From Verrucomicrobiota bacterium (GTDB taxonomy: Bacteria; Verrucomicrobiota; Verrucomicrobiia; Verrucomicrobiales; Verrucomicrobiaceae), in NCBI GenBank assembly GCA_023428335.1, contig JAEYYS010000123.1:1-5266 (forward strand): DNA of 5,266 bases, in the 5' to 3' direction. Position numbers and translations under genes: made by a program. Below, piece after piece: positions 1 through 5,266 of this stretch. The notes beneath the pieces were generated by a model. It was not told where the DNA came from and made no database searches. It saw only the letters and a program-made list of their open reading frames with translations. Each line of letters starts with the position of its first letter. Position 1 is the stretch's first letter.

Positions 1-1
1 G

Positions 2-880
2 GTGCGCGAGCACGGGCGCACGCGCCTGGAAAGCGGTGCCGCCTGTCGCGAGCCCCGGCGCATCTACAGCGGCACCAAGGCCTTCTGGGGACTGGCCGCC
101 CTGGCTGCCATCGAGGACGAGTTGATCAAGCCCGAGGAACCCGTGGCCGCGGTGCTGTCGGAGTGGCGCGATCGCCCGGCGGCCTGCATCACCCACCTGC
201 TCGATTTCAGCTGTGGCCTGGCCGCCTGCCCGGTTCTGCATGAGGACGGTCTCGACGACCGCAACCGCCTCGCCCTGCAGCAGCGCCAGCTCGCCAAACC
301 GGGCCAGTCCTTCATCTACGGCCCCAGCGCCCTGCAGGTGTTTCACGAGGTCTTGAAGCGTCGCCTGGCGGGTCGCTGGCGACGCGAAAGCCCCGTGCGC
401 TACCTCGAGCGACGCGTGCTGCGCCCCCTCGATCTCGGCCCGCAACGCTACCTGCCCGACGGCGCCGGCAACCCCCTGCTCGCCGCCGGTTTCCTGCTCA
501 GCGCCGAGCAATGGGCCGCGGTCGGCGACCTCATGCTCAAGGCTGGCCGGCCGGTCCTGCGCGACCCCGCGATCTGGTCGTCGGTCAGCCTCGGTTCGGC
601 CGCCGGCGCGCCCTACCGCTGCGGCTTCTGGAACAACCGTCGCGCCGCCCAGGACGCTGCCCGCGAGACCGACATCGAAACCATGCTCGACCGCCCCTGG
701 CAGTCGCAGTCCTGGACGCGCGCCTGCCTGAGCCGCAGTGCCCCGGCCGACCTGCTCGCCTGTGTCGGCAGCGGCGGCCAGCGGCTCTATGCCGTGCCCT
801 CGCGGGGGGTGGTCGTCGTTCGCCAGGGTCGGGGCGACCGCTTTCGTGATCCGGAGTTTTTGCGGCGGCTGTTCGCGTGA
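2..880 (+). CDS. Serine hydrolase, beta-lactamase / class C PBP-like family (5'-truncated by window edge)
   Basis: The visible 292 residues look like the bulk of a beta-lactamase-superfamily serine hydrolase (class C beta-lactamase / esterase / D-Ala-D-Ala peptidase type). An SxxK motif sits in IYSGTKAFWG (Ser23 nucleophile, Lys26). A YxN-like element, PGQSFIYGPSALQVF, supplies Tyr106 as the probable second catalytic residue. The C-terminal strand region GSGGQRLYAVPSRGVVVVRQ (257-276) matches the family's closing beta strands, with GSGG where other members have a KTG/HxG motif. Only about 22 residues precede SxxK, fewer than usual, and base 2 is simply the first possible GTG, so the true start and any signal peptide lie upstream of the window. 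The gene ends at TGA, 73 bases before the tRNA on the same strand. The substrate cannot be told from sequence: esterase, peptidase or amidase are all possible, and nothing shows antibiotic resistance. Family assignment is fairly sure; function is not. Confidence 0.78.
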   Translation: MREHGRTRLESGAACREPRRIYSGTKAFWGLAALAAIEDELIKPEEPVAAVLSEWRDRPAACITHLLDFSCGLAACPVLHEDGLDDRNRLALQQRQLAKPGQSFIYGPSALQVFHEVLKRRLAGRWRRESPVRYLERRVLRPLDLGPQRYLPDGAGNPLLAAGFLLSAEQWAAVGDLMLKAGRPVLRDPAIWSSVSLGSAAGAPYRCGFWNNRRAAQDAARETDIETMLDRPWQSQSWTRACLSRSAPADLLACVGSGGQRLYAVPSRGVVVVRQGRGDRFRDPEFLRRLFA

Positions 881-910
881 AAAAAGCGCGGGAATTTTGC
901 AACTTTGCAC

Positions 911-938
911 TTGCACCGCGGCGGTTTTGCGCCACTAT
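911..938 (+). promoter_or_regulatory. Probable sigma70-type promoter for tRNA-Gly
   Basis: TTGCAC at 911-916 resembles a -35 box. It is followed after 16 bases by CACTAT at 933-938; TATCAT at 936-941 is an alternative -10 at 19-base spacing. Transcription would begin near 944-948, just before the tRNA 5' end at 954, leaving a very short leader. Two more TTGCA-containing copies lie directly upstream (895-902 and 904-910). The call rests only on motif likeness and position. Confidence 0.42.
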
Positions 939-953
939 CATCACCTCACTCAA

Positions 954-1028
954 GCGGGTGTAGCTCAGTGGTAGAGCACTTCCTTGCCAAGGAAGATGTC
1001 GCGCGTTCGAATCGCGTCACCCGCTCCA
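954..1028 (+). tRNA. tRNA-Gly, anticodon GCC
   Basis: A complete cloverleaf can be folded by eye. The acceptor stem GCGGGTG (954-960) pairs fully with CACCCGC (1018-1024). The D arm contains TAGCTCAGTGGTAGAGCA. The anticodon stem CTTCC/GGAAG (979-983/991-995) closes the loop TTGCCAA, with anticodon GCC at 986-988. The T arm has loop TTCGAAT (1006-1012) on a 5-bp stem. The discriminator is T1025 and the 3' CCA is encoded at 1026-1028. The GCC anticodon reads GGC and GGT glycine codons; GGC is very common in the neighbouring genes. It stands alone rather than in a tRNA cluster. Confidence 0.97.
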
Positions 1029-1051
1029 AGTTCTCTCATTCAAAGAACTTG
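1027..1051 (+). terminator. Perfect hairpin abutting the tRNA 3' end (possible terminator or processing signal)
   Basis: CAAGTTCT (1027-1034) and AGAACTTG (1044-1051) form a perfect 8-bp stem with a 9-base loop. The stem starts within the encoded CCA. It is followed by a pyrimidine tract (CCTTCCCCCTCCC) rather than a run of T, so it is a poor match to a classic intrinsic terminator. It may partly terminate transcription, guide 3' processing, or be coincidental. The remaining bases to prmA (1052-1086) show no convincing promoter. Confidence 0.35.
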
Positions 1052-1086
1052 CCTTCCCCCTCCCAGCCGGTTAGCTGCGCGCCCGC

Positions 1087-1938
1087 ATGTACGTCTGGTC
1101 CAAGTTATCCTCCGCCCGCTGGAACGACGCCTGGGAGGAGCGTTTCAACGGTCATCCCGAACTCAGCCTCGTCCTCACCAGCATGCCTGGCAGCGAGACC
1201 GTTCGCGTCGAAGTCTATGCGGCGAAAAAGGCGCCGCTGCTTGCCGTGCAAAAGCAGTTTGGCGGTCGCCTGCGCGAATTGAAGCAGCGCAACTGGGCCG
1301 CCCTCACCACCCCGGCCATGCCGCCGCTGAAGGTGCGCGACCGCCTGGTCGTCTGTGCCGCGCGCACGCCGGCGGAAATCGCCCGCGCCGCCAAGGCCCA
1401 TCCCGGCCGCGAAATCATCGCCATCCCGGCCGACATGGCCTTTGGCACCGGTCATCACGCCACCACCGCCACTGTGCTGCGCCTGCTGACCGATGCCGCC
1501 GAACCGCTCGCCGGCAAACGCTGGAGCTTCGCCGACCTCGGCGCCGGCACCGGCATCCTCGCCATCGCCGCCGCCAAACTCGGCGCCGCCAAGGTCTGGG
1601 GCTGCGACTTCGATCCCAAGGCGGTCGAGGTCGCCCGCGACAACCTCGCGCGCAATGCCGTGCCCGACGTGCGCATGGTCGTCGCCGACGTCCTCAAATG
1701 GCAGCCGAAGCAGGCCTACGACATCGTCGCCGCCAACATCTTCCACGACATCCTGGAGGCCGCCTTCCCGCAGATCATCGCCGCCGTCAAGCCGGGCGGC
1801 GCGCTCATGGTCTCCGGCATCCTGAAAAGCCAGGCCGACGACTGCCTCGCCGTCGCCGCCCGCCTCGGCATCGACTGGCAGCGCGTCGTCACCCGCGGCA
1901 AATGGGTGTCGGCAATCGGCCGTCGCCCGGCCCAGTGA
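1087..1938 (+). CDS. prmA: Ribosomal protein L11 methyltransferase PrmA
   Basis: PrmA is a cytoplasmic SAM-dependent enzyme that N-methylates ribosomal protein L11. The 283-residue product is close to the usual length (about 290). The PrmA signature appears as AFGTGHHATT (118-127; commonly FGTGTHPTT). SAM-binding motif I is DLGAGTG (150-156). The acidic residue of motif II is Asp174 in GCDFDP. VVADV (198-202) supplies the next acidic position, and VAANIFHDIL (214-223) matches the family's VANIL motif. The first ~90 residues are the divergent L11-recognition part and linker; the Rossmann-fold domain follows. The ATG at 1087 is chosen because it gives a normal N-terminus (MYVWSKLSS), although no Shine-Dalgarno sequence is visible ahead of it. 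It lies 58 bases after the tRNA and 9 bases before uvrC, so it heads a short operon or is cotranscribed with the tRNA. A related small-molecule or protein methyltransferase is the only serious alternative. Confidence 0.88.
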   Translation: MYVWSKLSSARWNDAWEERFNGHPELSLVLTSMPGSETVRVEVYAAKKAPLLAVQKQFGGRLRELKQRNWAALTTPAMPPLKVRDRLVVCAARTPAEIARAAKAHPGREIIAIPADMAFGTGHHATTATVLRLLTDAAEPLAGKRWSFADLGAGTGILAIAAAKLGAAKVWGCDFDPKAVEVARDNLARNAVPDVRMVVADVLKWQPKQAYDIVAANIFHDILEAAFPQIIAAVKPGGALMVSGILKSQADDCLAVAARLGIDWQRVVTRGKWVSAIGRRPAQ

Positions 1939-1947
1939 CCGCCCGCC

Positions 1948-3546
1948 GTGCCCGACCCGCGTCCCAAGCCCGACCTGCTCGCCAAGCTGCGCGACGTGCC
2001 GCACACGCCCGGCATCTACGTCATGCGCGACCGGCTCAACAGCGTCATCTACGTCGGCAAGGCCCGCGACCTGCGCCGTCGGCTCGCCAACTACTTCACC
2101 CGCTCGCGCCAGCGCGACCACAAGACCCGCGCCCTGGTCAACAGCATCTGGGATTTTGACATCCACCTGGTGCGCAGCGACACCGAGGCCCTGCTGCTCG
2201 AAGGCCGGCTGATCAAGGAGTTCCGGCCGAAGTACAACATCAGCTTCCGCGACGACAAGGGTTTCCTGCTGGTGCGCGTGCACTTCCAGGACGCCTTCCC
2301 GCGCTTCTCGCTGACGCGCATGAAGAAGGACGACGGCGCCCGCTACTTCGGCCCCTTCGCCCACTCCGGCGCCCTGCGCACGACCCTCAACTGGCTGAAC
2401 AAGAAGTATGGCCTGCGGGTTTGCCGGCCCCTGCGGCCCGATGCCGACGACTACAAGCACTGCTCGAACGACGTCATCAAGAACTGCTCCGCGCCCTGCA
2501 TCGGCCGCGTCAGCGAGCAGGAGTACCGCCAGCGCATGGAAGAGGCCTGCGGCTACCTCGAGGGCAAGGGCCTGCGCGACCTGAAGGCGATGCTCGAGGA
2601 GGAGATGCAGCGCGCCGCCGCCCGCCTCGACTTTGAAAAGGCCGCCGAACTGCGCGACCTCGCCGGCGACCTGGAAAAGACCTTCAAACCCGCGCGCAGC
2701 TTTGAGCGCGGCGCCCGCGCCAAGGTCGTCGCCACCCTCAACCCGATGGCCGACGTGCGCGAGTTGCAGGAAGCGCTCGGCCTGGAGCGACCGCCCCTGG
2801 TGATGGAGTGCTTCGACATCGCCAACATCGGCATCACCCACTGCGTGGCGAGCATGGTGCGCTTCAACCGCGGCGTGCCCGACAACGCCAGCTACCGTCG
2901 CTACCGCATCCGCGCGGTGAGCGGCCAGAACGACTTCGTCAGCATGGCCGAGGTCATCCGCCGGCGTTTCTCGCGCATCCTGCTCGAGGGACGGCGCGCC
3001 CTCGGCGACGACGCCGATTTCACCACCGAATCGCCCCTGGAGGTGATGCGCCGGCTGGAAAGCCCGAAGGCGCGCGCCGGCAAGACCCAGCGCTTTGTGC
3101 GTCTGCCCGACCTGGTCATTGTCGACGGCGGCAAGGGCCAGCTCGGCGTGGCGGTCAAGGAACTGCAGCGCCTCGGCCTCGGCGGGCTGCCGATCATCGG
3201 CCTGGCCAAGCAGCACGAGGAGATCTTCCGGCCGGGCGAGTCCGAACCCCTGCGGCTGTCGCACGACTGCGGCGCCCTGAAGCTGCTGCAGCGCATCCGC
3301 GACGAGGCCCACCGCTGGGCCAACGGCTACCACCAGTTGCTGCTCGCCCGCCGCGTCTCCGAGAGCCTGCTCGACGACTGCCCCGGCGTCAGCGAGGCAC
3401 GCAAGGCCGCCCTGCTCAAGGCCTTTGGCTCGGTCGCCCGCCTGCGCAAAGCCGCCGTCGATGACATCGCCCGCGTGCCCGGCATCGGCCCCCACCTCGC
3501 CGCCGGCATCGCCGACTTCCTCGCCTCGCGCGGCGGCGGGGCGTGA
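1948..3546 (+). CDS. uvrC: UvrABC excision nuclease subunit C
   Basis: UvrC joins the UvrB-DNA complex in nucleotide excision repair and cuts on both sides of the lesion. The GIY-YIG nuclease for the 3' cut occupies about 19-98: GIY (22-24), YVG (35-37), an arginine in DLRRRL, and catalytic Glu85 in LLLEGRLIKEF. Cys159, 172, 180 and 184 match the cysteines reported to hold a [4Fe-4S] cluster in E. coli UvrC. The UvrB-binding UVR motif is at about 220-244. The RNase H-like domain for the 5' cut shows Asp290 (ECFDIAN), Asp329 (QNDF), Asp393 (IVDGGKGQL) and His455 (RDEAH). Paired helix-hairpin-helix DNA-binding motifs close the protein (about 474-525). The GTG start is secure: the frame is closed by the prmA stop at 1936-1938, and this is the first start codon before GIY. 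There is no Shine-Dalgarno, so translational coupling to prmA is likely. At 532 residues it is shorter than E. coli UvrC (610) because the UVR-to-nuclease linker is only about 45 residues. Confidence 0.96.
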   Translation: MPDPRPKPDLLAKLRDVPHTPGIYVMRDRLNSVIYVGKARDLRRRLANYFTRSRQRDHKTRALVNSIWDFDIHLVRSDTEALLLEGRLIKEFRPKYNISFRDDKGFLLVRVHFQDAFPRFSLTRMKKDDGARYFGPFAHSGALRTTLNWLNKKYGLRVCRPLRPDADDYKHCSNDVIKNCSAPCIGRVSEQEYRQRMEEACGYLEGKGLRDLKAMLEEEMQRAAARLDFEKAAELRDLAGDLEKTFKPARSFERGARAKVVATLNPMADVRELQEALGLERPPLVMECFDIANIGITHCVASMVRFNRGVPDNASYRRYRIRAVSGQNDFVSMAEVIRRRFSRILLEGRRALGDDADFTTESPLEVMRRLESPKARAGKTQRFVRLPDLVIVDGGKGQLGVAVKELQRLGLGGLPIIGLAKQHEEIFRPGESEPLRLSHDCGALKLLQRIRDEAHRWANGYHQLLLARRVSESLLDDCPGVSEARKAALLKAFGSVARLRKAAVDDIARVPGIGPHLAAGIADFLASRGGGA

Positions 3547-3590
3547 CGGTTCACGAAGCCCCGCTGCACCGGAGCCCGGAGATTTGGGCC

Positions 3591-3618
3591 GCAAAGGAAT
3601 GCACAGAACGCAAAGGGA
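3591..3618 (+). repeat. Short GCAAAG tandem repeat, about 9-base period
   Basis: Three degenerate units follow one another: GCAAAGGAAT (3591-3600), GCACAGAAC (3601-3609) and GCAAAGGGA (3610-3618). They lie 45 bases after the uvrC stop in non-coding DNA. The spacing is the same as in the CACGAA repeat downstream, suggesting members of related intergenic repeat families. No function can be read from the sequence. Confidence 0.55.
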
Positions 3619-3638
3619 AAGCTCTGACGGCACCCTTG

Positions 3639-3659
3639 GGGGAGGCTTGGCGCCTTCCC
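3639..3659 (+). terminator. Candidate terminator downstream of uvrC
   Basis: GGGGAGGC (3639-3646) pairs with GCCTTCCC (3652-3659) across a 5-base loop, giving 8 bp with one G-T wobble. It is followed by ATTTCC, a weak T tract. Its position, 93 bases after the uvrC stop, suits termination of the prmA-uvrC transcript. The short T tract keeps confidence low. Confidence 0.35.
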
Positions 3660-3676
3660 ATTTCCTCCAGAAATCT

Positions 3677-3753
3677 GGAACCACGAAGGACACGAATCTC
3701 ACGAATAAAAGCCCGATCAGAAGCTTCGTGATCTTCGTGCCATTCGTGGTTCC
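3677..3753. repeat. Imperfect inverted repeat built of CACGAA units (9-base period)
   Basis: A 30-base left arm (3677-3706) and right arm (3724-3753) are reverse complements at 25 of 30 positions, around a 17-base loop (3707-3723). Each arm begins, at its outer end, with GGAACCACGAA and carries three CACGAA units exactly 9 bases apart (left arm at 3682, 3691 and 3700; right arm as TTCGTG). Partial matching (CAGA...) continues a few bases outside the arms. The element sits between convergent uvrC and opgH, where a folded RNA could block read-through from either side. Intergenic repeats of this look are widespread in some GC-rich environmental bacteria; I recall them especially from Verrucomicrobiota, without having checked here. 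Confidence 0.85.
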
Positions 3754-3774
3754 AAAGTCTGACCTCTCAGAAGA

Positions 3775-3805
3775 GGCGGAAAGAGTGTCCGCGCTCCTCT
3801 CCGCC
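3775..3805 (-). terminator. Candidate terminator downstream of opgH
   Basis: Read on the minus strand, GGCGGA (3805-3800) pairs with TCCGCC (3780-3775). About four further inner pairs, two of them G-T, extend the stem. The T-rich stretch TCTTCT follows. It begins 7 bases after the opgH stop, the expected place for an intrinsic terminator. The long loop and impure T tract make this tentative. Confidence 0.35.
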
Positions 3806-3811
3806 CAAACT

Positions 3812-5164
3812 TCAAACCTTCGCCTTCAAACCTGGCACTTCCTTCCGGGCGAGGGTGTGGGCGAAGGGGCCGCCGGTGGCGAGGTTGTACTGGCGGATGG
3901 CGGTGATCCAGAAGGGGGCGAGTTCGTGCTCGGCGGCCGACCACAGGCGGTAGTGCAGGTTGGTGACGGTGTCGGTGTCGTGGATCATCGCCTTGATCTC
4001 CTGCGGCGTCAGGGACTGCGGTCCCTGCTGGATGAGGCGGGCGGCGATGGCATCGAGGTAACCGCGCGAGACGTCGATGTTGCGGCGGCGGCGCAGCAGG
4101 GAGACGTGCAGGCCGTTGATGTAGGGGTCGAGGAAGACCTGCATGAGGCCGTGGAACCGCTCGAGTTCGGGCTGCAGGCGCAGGCGGCCTTTGACCTCGT
4201 CGAGGTTTTGTTCCATGGCCTGCAGCACCTGCGGCGGCTCGGCTTCCTCGGGGGTGAGGAAGAGGTTGAAGCGGCGGCCGGTGCGTGTGCCGGAGATGAG
4301 CACGGCGACCGGGATGGCGAGCAGGAGCGAGACGAGGATGGGGCTGATCCAGAGCAGGAAGCTGGGCGAGACCCACCAGGCGACGACGCCCCAGGCGAGG
4401 CCGAGCACGGAGACGGGCCAGAAGTTGAGCAGGATCTCGACCCAGTCGACGCCGCCATCGAGCTTGCGGCGCTGCGTGACCCAGCGCACGCCCTTGCCGA
4501 GAATGGTATAGATGACAAAGCGGCTGTGGAAGATCATCAGCACGGGGGCCAGCAGGGTGAAGACCACGGTGTCGAACAGGCCGCTGAGGAAGGTCATGGC
4601 GCGCATGACCGGGGTCTTGAAAACGCGACCGGTGATCAGTTCATCAAGCAGGATGGTGGCCTTGGGCAGGAAGATGAGCGCGGCGGTGAGGCCGAGCAGG
4701 ATCTGGGCGGCGAGGCCCGACTGCGGGCTTTCGCGGGGTAGCGGGGTCGCCGCCAGGAAGGTGGCGAAGACGAGGAAGACCAGCCAGAGCAGCGAGCTGG
4801 CGTAGCTGAGGATGCCGTGCAGGAAGTTGATGCGGCTCATCGGGTGCCAGCCCTTGGCGAAGAGCAGCCAGAAGTGCTGCATGTTGCCCTGGCACCAGCG
4901 GCGGTCGCGCTTGAGCATGTCGACGAGCGTCGGCGGTCCCTCCTCGTAGCTGCCACGCGGGGTGTTGAGCAGGCGCACGGCGTAACCGGCTTTGCGCATG
5001 AGGGCGGCTTCGACGAAGTCGTGGCTGAGGATGTGCCCGCCGAAGGGTTCCTTGCCGGGCAGCGGCGGCAGGGCGCAGTTTTTGATGAAGGGATCGAGGC
5101 GGACGATGGCGTTGTGGCCCCAGAAGTTGGCTTCGCCCCCCTGCCAGTAGTCGAGCCCGGCCAT
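3812..5164 (-). CDS. opgH: Osmoregulated periplasmic glucan glucosyltransferase OpgH/MdoH, C-terminal half (open frame after an in-frame stop)
   Basis: OpgH is an inner-membrane GT2-family enzyme that polymerises glucose from UDP-glucose into periplasmic glucan. This open stretch encodes 450 residues against about 850 for E. coli OpgH, so it is the C-terminal half only. Family landmarks are clear: GGEANFWGHNAIVRLDPF (9-26), LPGKEPFGGHILSHDFVEAA (35-54, where SHDF holds the probable catalytic base Asp49) and KRDRRWCQGN (85-94, the Q/RxxRW-type acceptor motif). Hydrophobic segments follow at about 113-139, 150-173, 188-222, 243-265 and 267-291, then a cytoplasmic C-terminal region rich in LRRRR and DPYINGL. 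Met5164 is only the first ATG after an in-frame TAG at 5177-5179 and has no Shine-Dalgarno. It is unlikely to be the true start, because the UDP-glucose-binding half lies upstream. The fragment alone should not be an active synthase. It converges on uvrC; the usual partner opgG is not in the window. Confidence 0.88.
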   Translation of the reverse strand: MAGLDYWQGGEANFWGHNAIVRLDPFIKNCALPPLPGKEPFGGHILSHDFVEAALMRKAGYAVRLLNTPRGSYEEGPPTLVDMLKRDRRWCQGNMQHFWLLFAKGWHPMSRINFLHGILSYASSLLWLVFLVFATFLAATPLPRESPQSGLAAQILLGLTAALIFLPKATILLDELITGRVFKTPVMRAMTFLSGLFDTVVFTLLAPVLMIFHSRFVIYTILGKGVRWVTQRRKLDGGVDWVEILLNFWPVSVLGLAWGVVAWWVSPSFLLWISPILVSLLLAIPVAVLISGTRTGRRFNLFLTPEEAEPPQVLQAMEQNLDEVKGRLRLQPELERFHGLMQVFLDPYINGLHVSLLRRRRNIDVSRGYLDAIAARLIQQGPQSLTPQEIKAMIHDTDTVTNLHYRLWSAAEHELAPFWITAIRQYNLATGGPFAHTLARKEVPGLKAKV

Positions 5165-5266
5165 GAAGGCGGGGCCCTAGAGCGACTGGGCAAACTGCAT
5201 GACGCGGCCGAGCAGGGTCTCCCAGCCGATCTGCTTGGGGAAGGTCTGCAGGATGCCGATGCCGGG
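5165..5266 (-). pseudogene. opgH: Upstream continuation of opgH carrying an in-frame amber stop
   Basis: Reading the minus strand in from the window edge in the frame of the 3812-5164 frame gives PGIGILQTFPKQIGWETLLG, then RVMQFAQSL, a TAG at 5179-5177, then GPAF joining directly to MAGLDYW. This matches the OpgH segment GILQT.P......L..R..QFA...YGP......W, with the stop standing exactly at the conserved Tyr before Gly-Pro. No frameshift is needed and homology is intact on both sides. One base change (TAC or TAT to TAG) explains it. Only the last 29 residues before the stop are visible; the rest of opgH runs beyond the window. Confidence 0.75.

Noticed and set aside
2..4. GTG at base 2 as the real start of the serine hydrolase.
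   Set aside because: It is only the first possible start in a truncated window. The SxxK motif would be just 22 residues in, and there is no upstream sequence to judge.
984..2159. A 391-codon plus-strand open frame starting inside the tRNA.
   Set aside because: It begins within tRNA-Gly and overlaps prmA in another frame; the product is Arg/Pro/His-rich shadow translation.
1105..3702. An 865-codon open frame on the minus strand opposite prmA and uvrC.
   Set aside because: It is antisense to two clearly recognised genes, its product is Gly/Ala/Val/Asp-rich low-complexity sequence with no family motif, and it runs through the intergenic repeat. Long antisense frames without stops are expected at this GC content.
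3591..3753. A CRISPR array or toxin-antitoxin locus in the intergenic repeats.
   Set aside because: Units are 6-10 bases with 9-base spacing and no unique spacers, and no cas-like or small paired genes are present.
3810..3833. Direct repeat CTTCAAACCT across the opgH stop codon (3810-3819 and 3824-3833).
   Set aside because: Two 10-base copies 14 bases apart at a gene end are easily explained by local duplication, and no function is supported.
3425..4741. A 438-codon plus-strand open frame running from the end of uvrC into opgH.
   Set aside because: It overlaps the uvrC 3' end out of frame, crosses the repeats, and lies opposite OpgH, whose motifs are unmistakable. The translation has no protein-like features.
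5177..5179. TAG recoding (pyrrolysine or another amber-decoding system) as the main explanation for the opgH stop.
   Set aside because: Only one TAG is seen, at a Tyr position, with no supporting tRNA or enzyme in the window. A point mutation or base-call error is simpler; recoding is kept only as an alternative to test.

Overview
This is a high-GC chromosomal window of ordinary housekeeping content. It reads left to right as the end of a serine-hydrolase (beta-lactamase-like) gene, a tRNA-Gly(GCC), prmA (ribosomal protein L11 methyltransferase), uvrC (excision nuclease subunit C), a 265-base convergent intergenic region with repeats, and on the minus strand the C-terminal half of opgH/mdoH (osmoregulated glucan glucosyltransferase). 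The style suggests a GC-rich Gram-negative bacterium. OpgH implies an envelope with an outer membrane. The 9-base-periodic CACGAA and GCAAAG repeats between genes, with the divergent PrmA and UvrC sequences, make me lean to Verrucomicrobiota (Opitutales-like). That placement is an inference and not proven by the window.

Bases 1-880 hold the serine hydrolase, which is cut by the window edge. Bases 881-1086 hold a promoter-like region, the tRNA with an encoded CCA, and a perfect 8-bp hairpin starting inside that CCA. prmA and uvrC (1087-3546) lie 9 bases apart in the same reading frame and are almost certainly one transcription unit; uvrC starts at GTG. Neither start has a clear Shine-Dalgarno sequence. 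UvrC keeps all catalytic residues and the four cysteines of the reported Fe-S cluster, but lacks about 100 residues that the E. coli protein has between its UVR motif and the RNase H-like nuclease domain.

Bases 3547-3811 separate the convergent uvrC and opgH genes. They contain a short GCAAAG-type repeat, a terminator-like hairpin, a large imperfect inverted repeat made of CACGAA units at 9-base spacing, and a second terminator-like hairpin facing opgH.

The most notable item is at 5177-5179. The opgH frame contains an in-frame TAG where the family has the Tyr of a conserved Tyr-Gly-Pro. OpgH homology continues without a frame change on both sides and runs to the window edge, so the gene is either a recent nonsense pseudogene, a base-call error, or (less likely) read through. 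I found no CRISPR array, phage, transposase or recognisable new multi-gene system.
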